64,000 nucleotides of DNA from CAYXZO01 sp964469505. Its GTDB lineage: Bacteria > Fidelibacterota > UBA8477 > JABMPR01. Shown piece by piece: positions 18,541-27,835 of this stretch. The translations under genes and the position numbers were made by a program. The notes beneath the pieces are model-generated. The model was not told where the DNA came from, ran no database searches, and worked only from the letters and a program-made list of their open reading frames with translations. Position 1 is the stretch's first letter. Every line of letters starts with the position of its first letter. Location of the stretch: contig CAYXZO010000001.1 of the NCBI GenBank assembly GCA_964469505.1, positions 62,001 to 126,000 on the forward strand, in the 5' to 3' direction.

Positions 18541-21063
18541 CTAGGATTCTTCCCCTGCTTCGCCGGAGGCTTCGCCCTCTTTGTCAGAAGAAGATTTAGC
18601 CTTCTTCCGGGTTTTCTTCTCTTTTACCGGCTCGGCTGGCTCAGATGCTTTATCAGCTTCCGACCCAGTTTCGGTACTTACCTTAGCCGCTGAGGAGTCG
18701 GATTCTTCACCACCAGCCGTTTCCTTAGCCTCGGTTTCTTTAGCCTTTGATTTGCTCTTAGCGGTTGTGGTTTTCTTCTTTTTGGCGGCCGTTTTCTTTT
18801 CAGGTTCAGCTTCTTCAGTTTCAGTTACGGCTTCTTCTTGGGGTTCTTCTTTTTTAGCGGTGGATTTCTTAGTGGTTCGCTTTTTGGATTTGGTCTTGGT
18901 TTCTGCTTCAGCAGGAGCTTCTTCGGTTTCCGGGGGAGTTTCTTCCTCAGCTTCGGCAGGGGTGCTTTTTTCAGTAGCAGCTGTAGACTCCGCCTCCTCG
19001 GGGCTTTGAGCTTCTTCTTCAGCTTTCAGGGCCTGCACAACTTCTTCAGGTAATTCAATCTTCTCAACGGCTTCCGTCTGCTGTCCACGGAGATACTCTT
19101 CGATTTCGGCCCGTTCCCGATCTTTGATGGCAGCCTCGTGGCTCACCACGATTTTCTTATCGTTGGCGTCCACCCGCACCACTTTGACCTCAACTTCCTG
19201 GCCGATCTCGAACTGCTGCAGAATGTTTTTCCGCTCGCGTTTGCGGAATTCGTTCAAAGGAACGATTCCTTCCACGTCATAATCGGGGAACTCTAGAATA
19301 ATCCCCTTATCCAGCAAACGGATAACCTTGCCCTTATGAACACTGTTGACCGCGAAGTGCTCTTTGATGGCCGGCCATGGATCTTCAGTGACCTGTTTGA
19401 TCCCCAGGGAAATACGATGCTGTTCGGGGTTCAGGTCCAGAATTTTGACCTTCACCCGTTGAGACTTACGCAGCACTTCCCGGGGGTGCCGAACTTTACG
19501 AGTCCAGGACAGATCGGAGATATGGACCAGGCCTTCGATTCCCGGTTCCAGCTCCACGAAAGCCCCGTAAGGCAGGATGTTTTTCACTACCCCTTCATGA
19601 ACCGAGGAAACTACGTAACGTTCCTCGATGGTGCTCCAAGGATCGGGCTGCAAGTCCTTGATACTGAGGGAGATCTTTTGATTCTGCCGATCAACGGAAA
19701 GAACCAGAACTTCCACTTCATCGCCGATCTTGAGCATATCCGAGGGATGCTTGATGTGCTGGGTCCAGGAAAGGGCCGAAACATGGACCAGGCCTTCTAC
19801 TCCCTCTTCCAGCTCGATGAAGGCCCCGTACTCCTTTAAGCCGACCACTTTGCCCTTCACCCGGGATCCCGGAGGATATTTCTCTTCCACATGATCCCAG
19901 GGGTGGGGTTGGAGCTGTTTCAGTCCTAGAGAGACCCGTTGGTTTTCCCGGTCGTAGTCAATGATTTTGACTGTGATAGTTTCATCCAGTTTTACGATCT
20001 CCGAGGGATGGTTCACCCGGCCCCAGGAAAGGTCGGTGATATGTAACAGACCATCAACGCCTCCCAGATCGACGAAAACTCCGAAGTCGGTGATGTTCTT
20101 TACCCGACCTTCGACGATCTTGCCGATTTCCAGATTCTCCAACAAGGCGCGTCGCTTCTCTTCCAGAGCTTCCTTGAGAATCTCTTTCCGGGACAGAACC
20201 ACGTTTTTACGGAAATCGTTTATCTTAACGATTTTGAACTTGAAGGTCTTACCGATATAGCTGTCGAAATCCCTGACGGGGCGCACATCAAGTTGAGAAC
20301 CGGGCAGGAAGGCATTCACGCCGTTTACATTGACTACCATCCCGCCCTTGATGCGGCGGGTGATGGTGCCTTCCACCAGTTCACCCCGTTCGTAATGTTT
20401 TTTGATTTCCTGCCAGACCCGCATGAAATCGGCTTTTTTCTTGGAAAGCAGAATCAAGCCGGCGTCATCTTCGATCTGGTCCAGAAAAAGCTCGAGAGTG
20501 TCCCCTACCTGAGGCATTTCATCGGGAGAGAACTCCTCTTTGGGCACCATTCCTTCGGACTTGAAGCCGAAATCCACTATGATCTCTTTCTCACCGATGG
20601 AAATCACCCGGCCTTTCACCAGTGATTTCTGGCTGAAGACCTGCATGGCTTCTTCCATCAATTTCTGGTATGAAGTGGATTCACCCTCCAGGTCCTGCTT
20701 CTCCTCCGGCAAATCCTGGCGTTTGACAATGCGGATCTGCTTGAAAAGCTCGTTCATAGCCGCCCGTTTATCAATTGCGCGGGATTTAGCCGGGGTTTCT
20801 TTCTCGGCTTCCTCCTTAGCCTTTACCTGGGCTTCTTCTTTTTCTTTGACTTCCTTAGAGACAGATTCCGGCTTTGCCGTTTCTGCGGCCCCACTGGTTT
20901 CAGTGGCAGTGGTAGCTGCTTTTGACTCCTCCCCGCCAGTGGAGGGAGTCGCATCAGCGGTTTGCTCCGCGGGCGTCGTCGCGACGGCGTCGGAGTCATT
21001 CAGGACAGCTTCCCCTTTCTCAGTTTTCACTGGGGAAGTATCCTTTTTGGGTTCTTCAGTCAT
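18541..21063 (-). CDS. rpsA: 30S ribosomal protein S1 with long charged N- and C-terminal tails
   Basis: An 840-residue protein, much longer than the usual 400-600. Six S1 (OB-fold) RNA-binding domains are visible. They begin about residue 148 (VKGRVISIGEKEIIVDFGFKS) and include GRVKNITDFGVFVDLGGVDG, GKVVGLKEYGAFIELEEG and GVVKNILPYGAFVELEPG, ending near residue 645. The first 100 residues are a low-complexity acidic/Thr/Ala region. The last 180 or so are rich in Glu, Lys, Thr and Ala with basic clusters such as KKRTTKKSTAKK. S1 binds mRNA on the small subunit during initiation. The ATG overlaps the cmk stop (ATGA), and cmk-rpsA order is widely conserved. The tails are probably disordered; their role is unknown. 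Confidence 0.95.
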   Translation of the reverse strand: MTEEPKKDTSPVKTEKGEAVLNDSDAVATTPAEQTADATPSTGGEESKAATTATETSGAAETAKPESVSKEVKEKEEAQVKAKEEAEKETPAKSRAIDKRAAMNELFKQIRIVKRQDLPEEKQDLEGESTSYQKLMEEAMQVFSQKSLVKGRVISIGEKEIIVDFGFKSEGMVPKEEFSPDEMPQVGDTLELFLDQIEDDAGLILLSKKKADFMRVWQEIKKHYERGELVEGTITRRIKGGMVVNVNGVNAFLPGSQLDVRPVRDFDSYIGKTFKFKIVKINDFRKNVVLSRKEILKEALEEKRRALLENLEIGKIVEGRVKNITDFGVFVDLGGVDGLLHITDLSWGRVNHPSEIVKLDETITVKIIDYDRENQRVSLGLKQLQPHPWDHVEEKYPPGSRVKGKVVGLKEYGAFIELEEGVEGLVHVSALSWTQHIKHPSDMLKIGDEVEVLVLSVDRQNQKISLSIKDLQPDPWSTIEERYVVSSVHEGVVKNILPYGAFVELEPGIEGLVHISDLSWTRKVRHPREVLRKSQRVKVKILDLNPEQHRISLGIKQVTEDPWPAIKEHFAVNSVHKGKVIRLLDKGIILEFPDYDVEGIVPLNEFRKRERKNILQQFEIGQEVEVKVVRVDANDKKIVVSHEAAIKDRERAEIEEYLRGQQTEAVEKIELPEEVVQALKAEEEAQSPEEAESTAATEKSTPAEAEEETPPETEEAPAEAETKTKSKKRTTKKSTAKKEEPQEEAVTETEEAEPEKKTAAKKKKTTTAKSKSKAKETEAKETAGGEESDSSAAKVSTETGSEADKASEPAEPVKEKKTRKKAKSSSDKEGEASGEAGEES

Positions 21064-21740
21064 GCATTTCCTCCCTTGAATTTGGGCATGGTTTTGATGT
21101 TACTCACTACGTAAGCGACCTGTTCATCTATGGAAAGGCCAGTTGTATCCAGTACCAGTGCGTCAGGAGCCGGCTTCAATGGTGACAGCGTACGCGAGGA
21201 ATCGTACTCGTCACGGGCGCGAATTTCCTGCTCCACTTCATCCAGGGATTTGTCAATCCCCTTGGCCAGCAATTCTTTTCGGCGCCTTTCTGCCCGGGTG
21301 CGCAGATCCGCCACTAGATAAATTTTCAATTCCGCATCGGGGAAAACCACGGTCCCCATATCCCGGCCCTCAGTAACCACATCATAGTGCCGAGCCAGTT
21401 CCCGCTGGAGCGTAACCATTTTCTGCCGTACCGGTGCCAGGGCACTCACCTGGCTTACCCCCTGAGTCACTTCCGGCAAGCGCAACTCATCGGTAAGCAG
21501 CTGGCCGTTAAGCCTGATCAGCTGCTCGCGTCCCTGATATTCAACCTGGAGGTCCAGCTCGTCTAGGGCCTGGGCAACAGCCTTGGAATCTTGGGGATCA
21601 ATCCCTTTCTGTAAGAAGTAATATGTTACCGCCCGATACATGGCGCCGGTGTCCATGTGCTTAAAACCCAAAGCCTCCGCCACTCCGCGAGCGGTGGTGC
21701 TTTTGCCGGCAGCTGCAGGACCATCTATTGTGACTATCAT
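21060..21740 (-). CDS. cmk: Cytidylate kinase
   Basis: A 226-residue cytoplasmic enzyme of normal size. The P-loop GPAAAGKST is at residues 7-15, followed by MDTGAMYRAVTY, TEGRDMGTVVFPDA and the LID-region arginines in RTRAERRRKEL. It phosphorylates CMP and dCMP with ATP. The stop overlaps the rpsA start by four bases, with a GGGAGGAAAT ribosome site for rpsA inside the cmk end. This matches the common cmk-rpsA pairing. Confidence 0.97.
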   Translation of the reverse strand: MIVTIDGPAAAGKSTTARGVAEALGFKHMDTGAMYRAVTYYFLQKGIDPQDSKAVAQALDELDLQVEYQGREQLIRLNGQLLTDELRLPEVTQGVSQVSALAPVRQKMVTLQRELARHYDVVTEGRDMGTVVFPDAELKIYLVADLRTRAERRRKELLAKGIDKSLDEVEQEIRARDEYDSSRTLSPLKPAPDALVLDTTGLSIDEQVAYVVSNIKTMPKFKGGNA

Positions 21741-21855
21741 ATCGGCCTGAATGAACTGTTTTTGTTAAAGTTGTGCCATTCGTTCTCAAGGCCGCCGAAT
21801 ATAGACGACGCCCCCCCGAGAAACAACGCTGGAATGCGACTTTTTTTCACCGAAT

Positions 21856-23568
21856 TCAATATTTTATCCGATAACCTTTGTCTTCGAATTCCAGTACCCA
21901 GTTGACTACCGCCCCGATATCCATCTCTTCCACTGCCGCCAGGAAACGCCGGTTGCGATAGTAGGAAGAAGAATAATCCATGCGGGTCTCGCTACTCATC
22001 ATTTCCTGCATCCGTTTGAAGCGCTCCTGCCAGGTCACCATGTTCTCCCGTCGTAGATCCAACCAGCCCTGGGCGGTCCAGCGGTCAATATTCTCCGGGG
22101 TTACTTCCAGCACCGGCCGACCTTCGAAGTTAGGAATGGAGATATCGGGCCCTCGGAGCAGATTCTTGCCATCGCTGAGCAAAATCGGAGTTCCCACCGA
22201 CAGGATAGTACTTCGGAGGGCGGAATCTTTCAGAATCAACTCTTCCATTTCCCGGGTTAAATCGCTGGGGCGGGCTTTTATTACGGCTTCCAAGCTACCT
22301 TTCAGGCGTTTCAACATATAGGCCTCGTAGAGTAGTTTGGTCAGGCGGGGTGGTCCCAGCAATTCGAACGCCACGCTGTCGCAATCTTTTTCCTTCTCCA
22401 ATTGACGCATTTTCTGCAATGCGGCATACCGCAGCAGTCCCCCACGGTAAGAAGGCGGTAGCACTGCGGCGTCCAGCGCCGCCATTATGTCATGGCCGGT
22501 GTTCCCCCCTTTGATTTCCAACAGGACATTGTCGGCGATTTCTTCGGGGGTGATGAATTCCATCTGACCTTCCGCCGTCAGAACCGCGAACTCGCCCGCC
22601 GAGAAATAACCATTCTCCCCGGCATCTATGTACACCGATTCCAGAACCCGGTCTTCCAGGCGTTCCCAGCTGCATTTGGGACTACGGGACAGGGTGGGCC
22701 CCAACGCAGTTTTCTCCGATGGTCGACAGTCATAGAGGGGAATAGTAGTACCTTTCCGGATTACCTCCCCGTAGCCGATTTTCTTCCAGGCGATGGCGGC
22801 TGCCGGTTTTAGTTCCTTGACTACGGGCGAATTGGGGGTTCTTCCCAGAAGCCACAACAGCATGGTGTGAGCTCCCGCCAGGGAGGATTTACTCATAAGC
22901 ATCTTGGAGGGTCGATCTTCGGAATGGGTGTAAGGAATGTTGAACCCCATACCGCCGGTACCGGTAGTTCCTACCTTCAGATAGAATTCTACCTTCCCCC
23001 GGCGCATGGCTTCGATCAACAATTGCACGTGACGAATCAACTGAGGGATGTAAAGGGTGGCCATAGTGTTTTCGATTTTCCCCAGAAGTTCCTGGGGTAC
23101 GTGCTGGGCTTCCCGGGCTTGTTGCAGATCCGTGCGCAGCTCAGCCACCAGCTGATAGATGTTCTGATAGGCAAAGGCGGTGGCGGTATTGATACAGTCG
23201 ATGAGAATTTGAGGCTTGAAGCGATTTATGACCTGAACCAACTTGGAACTGCTGATGATTTCTTCGGTCAGGTCGTCATAAATGTCGTGGATGAGCAGTT
23301 GGACCAGTTTGCGATCTTTGAAAATATCCCGTTTGGGTTTATCGGCCAGTTCCACTCTGACAAACAGATCTCCCCAGTCCACAGAAATACGGGTTCCCTG
23401 GTTGGCCGGGTGATTCACCAGCAGGGCCTGGATTTCCCGCGCTTCCTGTTCCCGTAATGAGGTAAGTATCAATTCCGTGGGGCGTTCTTTGAGAATCTGG
23501 CGGGCAATGGCTTGGCCCACCAAACCCCAACCTCCGAAAATCATCACTCGTTTACCCTGAATATCCAT
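21856..23568 (-). CDS. Large Rossmann-fold NAD(P)-binding protein of unknown function
   Basis: A 570-residue protein without signal peptide or membrane span. The N-terminus carries a dinucleotide-binding turn (VMIFGGWGLVGQAIARQIL) as in extended short-chain dehydrogenases. The tyrosine-lysine catalytic motif of that family is not obvious. Other notable stretches are YLKVGTTGTGGMGFNIPYTHSED, SKSSLAGAHTMLLWLLGRTP and EIKGGNTGHDIMAALDAAVLPPSYRGG. These suggest an enzyme with a large substrate domain. I do not recognise a named family. It overlaps the end of the pseudouridine synthase gene by 17 bp and precedes cmk by 115 bp, so it sits in the middle of a translation/chromosome-segregation run. 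Confidence 0.7.
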   Translation of the reverse strand: MDIQGKRVMIFGGWGLVGQAIARQILKERPTELILTSLREQEAREIQALLVNHPANQGTRISVDWGDLFVRVELADKPKRDIFKDRKLVQLLIHDIYDDLTEEIISSSKLVQVINRFKPQILIDCINTATAFAYQNIYQLVAELRTDLQQAREAQHVPQELLGKIENTMATLYIPQLIRHVQLLIEAMRRGKVEFYLKVGTTGTGGMGFNIPYTHSEDRPSKMLMSKSSLAGAHTMLLWLLGRTPNSPVVKELKPAAAIAWKKIGYGEVIRKGTTIPLYDCRPSEKTALGPTLSRSPKCSWERLEDRVLESVYIDAGENGYFSAGEFAVLTAEGQMEFITPEEIADNVLLEIKGGNTGHDIMAALDAAVLPPSYRGGLLRYAALQKMRQLEKEKDCDSVAFELLGPPRLTKLLYEAYMLKRLKGSLEAVIKARPSDLTREMEELILKDSALRSTILSVGTPILLSDGKNLLRGPDISIPNFEGRPVLEVTPENIDRWTAQGWLDLRRENMVTWQERFKRMQEMMSSETRMDYSSSYYRNRRFLAAVEEMDIGAVVNWVLEFEDKGYRIKY

Positions 23569-24274
23569 GGGCCTGCTCCTTCAGTTTTGCGATTTCCCCG
23601 TCCTCCAAATAACGCCACCGGCCCACCGCCAGCGCATCCACCCGGATGCCAGCGAAAGCCGCCCGATGCAACCGCTCCACCCGATATCCCAGAGCTTGAA
23701 ACAACCGCTTTACCTCCCGTTTTATCCCCTCCCGCAGCACAAGGCGTACCAGGAACCCATTCTTTTGGGGAGTAACCTCCAACACCTCTCCCCGAGCAAT
23801 TTTCCCAGACTCAAGTTCCACTCCGGTGGCAATTCGCTCCAGTTCCTCAGGTGTGGGTCGAGCACGGAGCCATACTTCATATTCTTTTGGCACCTGAAAC
23901 CGGGGGTGAGTCAGCAGATGAGCCAGATCGCCCGAATTGGTAAGTAATAACGCCCCGGTGGTATCGAAATCCAATCTGCCGATGGGAAACAGACGGATAT
24001 CGGATGGAACCAGATCCATCACCGTCGGTCGTCCGAAGGGATCGGATACGGTGGTAAGATAACCGGCAGGTTTGTGCAAGAGGATTACTACCGTTTGGGT
24101 GGGCAATTTAACCCGATGGCCTTTGAAGAAAACCTCATCCCGACCGATCTCCACCTGCCGGGCCGGGTTGCGCTCCACTTCTCCGTTGACTACCACGAAG
24201 CCGCGTCGGATGAGGGCATCGCAGGTACGACGCGAGGCCACTCCGGCCTGGGCCAGATAGCGGTTCAAACGCAT
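23552..24274 (-). CDS. 16S/23S rRNA pseudouridine synthase, RsuA/RluB family
   Basis: A 240-residue protein. It opens with an S4 RNA-binding domain (MRLNRYLAQAGVASRRTCDALI, residues 1-50) and continues with the pseudouridine synthase domain. The catalytic Asp102 lies in GRLDFDTTG, preceded by LLHKPAGYLTT and followed by KEYEVW and the REGIKREVKRLFQALGY segment. It isomerises uridine in ribosomal RNA. Next to scpA-scpB it resembles the very common scpA-scpB-rluB order, which favours RluB over RsuA. Confidence 0.92.
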   Translation of the reverse strand: MRLNRYLAQAGVASRRTCDALIRRGFVVVNGEVERNPARQVEIGRDEVFFKGHRVKLPTQTVVILLHKPAGYLTTVSDPFGRPTVMDLVPSDIRLFPIGRLDFDTTGALLLTNSGDLAHLLTHPRFQVPKEYEVWLRARPTPEELERIATGVELESGKIARGEVLEVTPQKNGFLVRLVLREGIKREVKRLFQALGYRVERLHRAAFAGIRVDALAVGRWRYLEDGEIAKLKEQAHGYSG

Positions 24275-24325
24275 GCCTCCCTCCCGCAGAAGGCTATGTT
24301 GAATCGGGGTACCGTTGGACGGGAC

Positions 24326-24883
24326 CTAAAGAAGATTCTCCTCCTCGTTCTGAAACAAGGATTCCGCTTCTTTCAACGGCGGGAGATCGGCCAAAGATTT
24401 CAAGCCGAAATATTGTAGGAATTGAGTGCTGGTGCGGTAGAGAAGAGGTCGGCCGGGCCCTTCATCTCGCCCGGCGATTTCGATCAAATGCCGCTCAAGT
24501 AAGGTTCGTAGGGAAGATTCGGAAGATACCCCCCGGATATTGTCTATTACCGCCCGGGTCACCGGTTGGCGATAAGTAATGACTGCCAAAGTTTCCAGGG
24601 CGGCCTGGGAAAGTCGCAAGCGTTGCCCTTTGTGGTATAGGCGTTTGATATAGGTCTGAAATTCAGGCTTGGTAACGATCTGATAACCGCCGGCCACCTC
24701 GAAAATGGTGAAAGCCCGCTGATCGGTTTCATAATGTTCCTGGAGGGCGGCGATAACCTCAGCCAGGGGTGGCACCTGATCGTCTTCGATTCCCAGCGCC
24801 TGGCGGTAACGCTTTTCCGTAAGGGGTTCGGGAGTGGCAATGAGCAGCGCCTCAACGATGGGTATCACTTCATTCAGCTCCAT
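24326..24883 (-). CDS. scpB: Segregation and condensation protein B
   Basis: A 185-residue protein of usual length. It has the two winged-helix domains of ScpB: VEALLIATPEPLTEKRYRQAL at the start, YQIVTKPEFQTYIKRL, and the signature LSQAALETLAVITYRQPVTRAVIDNIRGV..SSL in the second domain. It partners ScpA and the SMC ATPase in chromosome compaction. The start overlaps the end of scpA by 14 bp, so the pair is co-translated. Confidence 0.95.
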   Translation of the reverse strand: MELNEVIPIVEALLIATPEPLTEKRYRQALGIEDDQVPPLAEVIAALQEHYETDQRAFTIFEVAGGYQIVTKPEFQTYIKRLYHKGQRLRLSQAALETLAVITYRQPVTRAVIDNIRGVSSESSLRTLLERHLIEIAGRDEGPGRPLLYRTSTQFLQYFGLKSLADLPPLKEAESLFQNEEENLL

Positions 24884-25610
24884 AAGCCACTCCTCTATAA
24901 AGTAGTAAATCTTCGAACATTTTTTTCTGAACCACGCGAACGGTTCGATCCCGCAGACATTCCAATAGGGCCAGAAAAGTCACCACAATAACCAGTCGCG
25001 ACTGAAGTTGTTGCATCAGCTCCAGGAAAGAAAGGGGTTCTTTGGCAGCCAACATATCCAACAAATATCGTTTCTGCTCGGTAACGGTGATCTCCTCAAG
25101 TTGAACCTCGTGGAAGGTTTCCTGTCGGTGGCGTTTGAGCAGATCCTGGAAAGTAGCCATAATGTCGTATAGCTGGACTTCCGCCAATGATTCTTCCGGC
25201 TCCACCGGGTAGCCGGCTTCTACCGGGGCCGGTATACGATAGAAATATCGACTTTGGATATCTTCCTTCAGGGCCAGTTCCTGGGCGGCCTCCTTGAAAC
25301 GCTTGTATTCCAGCAACATATTTACCAGCTCGGTGCGGGGATCTTCCACTTCACCCCCCTGCTCATCCTCAGGAGCCGGCAGAAGCATGCGCGCTTTCAT
25401 TTTCAGCAAAGTGGCCGCCATCAACACGTAATCCCCGGCGTTGGCCAAGTGGATTTCCTTTGCCTGCTCCACATATCTCAGAAACTTGCCGGTGATTTCC
25501 GCCAAAGGAATGTCATAAATATCAATCTCATCCTTACGGATAAGGAACAACAAGAGGTCCAGGGGACCTTCGAACATTTCTAGTTGAACCCGATAGGGGT
25601 TGAGCGCCAT
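24870..25610 (-). CDS. scpA: Segregation and condensation protein A
   Basis: A 246-residue kleisin. The ATG at 25610 is chosen because it lies one base after the trpS stop (TAGGATG) and gives the usual ScpA N-terminus (YRVQLEMFEGPLDLLLFLI). A longer frame upstream would only translate the end of trpS in another frame. Further marks are IDIYDIPLAEIT, LANAGDYVLMAATLLKMKAR and a C-terminal winged helix (VVTFLALLECLRDRTV). It bridges SMC heads and binds ScpB in the nucleoid. Confidence 0.95.
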   Translation of the reverse strand: MALNPYRVQLEMFEGPLDLLLFLIRKDEIDIYDIPLAEITGKFLRYVEQAKEIHLANAGDYVLMAATLLKMKARMLLPAPEDEQGGEVEDPRTELVNMLLEYKRFKEAAQELALKEDIQSRYFYRIPAPVEAGYPVEPEESLAEVQLYDIMATFQDLLKRHRQETFHEVQLEEITVTEQKRYLLDMLAAKEPLSFLELMQQLQSRLVIVVTFLALLECLRDRTVRVVQKKMFEDLLLYRGVAYGAE

Positions 25611-25611
25611 C

Positions 25612-26622
25612 CTATTGGTAGGGAACGAATCCGATTTTGCGGTAAACCTTACGCAGAGTGCGCCGGGCCAAGCTTTGAGCTTCAGCGGCACCCCGTTGGA
25701 GAATTTCCTCCAGATACTTTTTCTCGGAGCGTATTTCCCGATAGCGGGCCTGAAAAGGTTCCAAAACCGCCACCACCAGATCGGCTAATTCCCGCTTTAG
25801 ATCCGCATACCCCCGCCCCTGGAATTTTTCCACCACCTGGGACAATTCCTCCCGGGATAAAGCAGCGTAGATGTTGAGTAAATTAGCCAGCCCTGGTTTG
25901 TTCTCCGGATCGTAAACGACTTCCCGCCCAGAATCGGTGACCGCCCGTTTGATCTTCCGCCGCAACACATCGGGCGGGTCCAACAACGCCAGGTAATTGT
26001 TGGGGTTGGCGTCGGACTTGGACATTTTCTTAGTGGGATCCTGCAGACTCATGATACGAGCACCGGTGGGCGGAATGTAGGGCTCCGGGACTTTAAAAGT
26101 AGGGCCGTAACGGTGATTGAAACGCTGGGCCAGGTCCCTGGTAAGTTCCAGATGCTGTTTCTGGTCTTCACCCACCGGTACCAGATCGGTCTGATACAAG
26201 AGGATGTCAGCGGCCATCAGAACCGGGTAGGTATACAGCCCGGCGTTGATGTTCTCAGCATGGCGGCGAGCTTTATCCTTGAATTGGGTCATACGGTTCA
26301 ATTCGCCCATATGGGTAAAGCACCCTAAAACCCAGGCCAGTTCCGCATGTTGGGGGACGTGGGATTGGATGAAAATGATATTGCGTTCGGGATCGATCCC
26401 CGCCGCCAGGTATTGTGCAGCAAAGGAAAGACAGCGCTGCCTTAAAGCCGCGGGCTCCTGCTGAACCGTAATGGCATGCAGATCGACTACAATGAAGATG
26501 CCCAGATATTTATCCTGCAAAGCCACCCAATTGCGCATGGCCCCTACAAAATTGCCAATGGCCAGCTCACCGGAGGGCTGAATACCGGAAAGCAGAATAG
26601 GACGTGATTCGGATGTGGTCAT
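25612..26622 (-). CDS. trpS: Tryptophanyl-tRNA synthetase
   Basis: A 336-residue class I aminoacyl-tRNA synthetase of standard bacterial length. The HIGH-equivalent is GNFVGAM at about 23-29 and the KMSKS loop is present in DPTKKMSKSDAN. Also typical are SGIQPSGELAIGN, NAGLYTYPVLMAADILLY and VPVGEDQKQHLELTRDLA. It charges tRNA-Trp in the cytoplasm. It starts 11 bp after the NlpC/P60 gene and runs directly into scpA. Confidence 0.97.
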   Translation of the reverse strand: MTTSESRPILLSGIQPSGELAIGNFVGAMRNWVALQDKYLGIFIVVDLHAITVQQEPAALRQRCLSFAAQYLAAGIDPERNIIFIQSHVPQHAELAWVLGCFTHMGELNRMTQFKDKARRHAENINAGLYTYPVLMAADILLYQTDLVPVGEDQKQHLELTRDLAQRFNHRYGPTFKVPEPYIPPTGARIMSLQDPTKKMSKSDANPNNYLALLDPPDVLRRKIKRAVTDSGREVVYDPENKPGLANLLNIYAALSREELSQVVEKFQGRGYADLKRELADLVVAVLEPFQARYREIRSEKKYLEEILQRGAAEAQSLARRTLRKVYRKIGFVPYQ

Positions 26623-26633
26623 AGCTGCACCGT

Positions 26634-27455
26634 CTATTTCGATTCCAAGTTTAGTACACGTCGAGCCCCCAGGCAGCGTTTTGCCAGCCGGGGATGATAA
26701 ATGCTGCCGTGGGTGGGATTCAGGGAGTTGATTTTCACAAAACCCGAAGCGTGAATGAAAGCTCCGTCCCCTAAATGCAAGGCCACGTGTGTAATGGTTT
26801 TACCTTCTTCCTCGGAGAAAAAAATCAGATCTGCTGGTTCCCAACTCTGCCAGTCCCGCCCCAGGTCCTGGCCTACCGTTCCCTGCTGGTGAGAATCCCT
26901 AGGCAATTTAAAGCCGTGCAAGCGAAAGACCGTCTGCACAAAGCCGGAACAATCGAAACCTTTGGGACTGCGTCCGCCCCAGAAATATTGAATACCTAAA
27001 AAACGAAAGGCGGTTTGGAGCAGATCTTCCCGTGAAAGTTGTTGAGGCGGTTGCCAGGGATCATCTTTTAGCCAGCCCTCTTGACCATCGGGTAAGCGAA
27101 CCTGAACCCAGCCGTCCTGGCGATCGACCAAGGGTAAGGGCGAACCGATGGTGATGTCCCGTAGAGCTACGGCATCGGGGTTAGGAGTTTCCCGGATGAA
27201 ATCCCACAGCGCGTTGGGAATAAACATCTCGTGGGCCTCCCAATCCTCCGGTTTAGGGACCACGAAAGCCTTGCGAATCCAGGCTTCATAATCGTCTTCC
27301 ATCCGGACCCGAATCCAATCGGGGATCTCTTCCAGCACCAGCAGTTTCTCACCCAGAAAGGACTGGGAAGTGGTATCGGAAGTAAAGCTGGGCTCGCGAT
27401 AGGTAAATGCTACGCTGACGTTGGTGAGCATTTCTTTGTCAGTATGGTAAGGCAT
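26634..27455 (-). CDS. SH3b-NlpC/P60 (C40) peptidase
   Basis: About 273 residues from the ATG at 27455. The frame extends to a TTG at 27494 without a ribosome site, and an ATG 24 bases downstream is another candidate, so the start is uncertain. Two SH3b-like modules (EKLLVLEEIPDWIRVRMEDDY..., GSPLPLVDRQDGWVQVRLPDG) precede a papain-like domain with Cys in FDCSGFVQTVFRLHG, His in THVALHLG and a third polar His in IHASGFV. The layout matches YkfC-type gamma-D-glutamyl-diamino-acid endopeptidases, which recycle murein peptides. I see no signal peptide, which fits a cytoplasmic recycling role. It is the first gene of the trpS-scpAB run. Confidence 0.85.
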   Translation of the reverse strand: MPYHTDKEMLTNVSVAFTYREPSFTSDTTSQSFLGEKLLVLEEIPDWIRVRMEDDYEAWIRKAFVVPKPEDWEAHEMFIPNALWDFIRETPNPDAVALRDITIGSPLPLVDRQDGWVQVRLPDGQEGWLKDDPWQPPQQLSREDLLQTAFRFLGIQYFWGGRSPKGFDCSGFVQTVFRLHGFKLPRDSHQQGTVGQDLGRDWQSWEPADLIFFSEEEGKTITHVALHLGDGAFIHASGFVKINSLNPTHGSIYHPRLAKRCLGARRVLNLESK

Positions 27456-27835
27456 AGTTCGCGGCGAATTTACGAGGGCCAGGGGGGAATACAATACGGA
27501 TTCAATCGGAACAGAGGTAGGAGGAAAGGCAGCTAGATTAAGCTTTTGATACGGACTTTAGACTTGGGACCTAGGACTTAAGATTATCTCTGTCGTCCGC
27601 CGTCGAGCGTGGTGTGACGTCTAATTATATTTCTCAAAAAAACAAAAAAAGAAACTTCCAGGGTTTGTTACTCTGTCGGGTGGAAACAGACGTTATTTAT
27701 AATCAAAGGGACTAAAAACCGGAAGGCGTCCTGATGGGCGCCTTCGGCGTTCACTCCCCTTAACCCAAGAAGGAGAACTAAATTAAATCGGATTGTGTAT
27801 TAAAAGCTATTACTGGGATAAAATCTTGCCAAGGA
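27456..27835. other. Intergenic spacer between the NlpC/P60 gene and the RND operon end
   Basis: About 380 bp separate the NlpC/P60 gene from the end of the leftward export operon. It contains the operon's terminator at 27714-27745, a run of short variants of a gacttta/gacctagg word around 27553-27580, and an A-rich patch (27630-27650). The promoter for the NlpC/P60-trpS-scp run probably lies here, but I cannot place -35/-10 boxes with confidence. Confidence 0.4.
27714..27745 (-). terminator. Rho-independent terminator of the RND export operon
   Basis: Reading leftward, a GAAGGCG/CGCCTTC stem with a 10-nt loop is followed after CGG by TTTTT. It lies about 90 bp beyond the stop of the barrel gene at 27836, the last gene of the operon. 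Confidence 0.7.

Noticed and set aside
18581..19053. Long serine- and phenylalanine-rich open frames on the plus strand
   Set aside because: They are antisense to the Glu/Lys-rich S1 tail, whose codon bias keeps the other strand open. No ribosome site or family resemblance.
25611..25691. Longer start for ScpA
   Set aside because: The extra 27 codons lie inside the end of trpS in another frame and do not match ScpA proteins.
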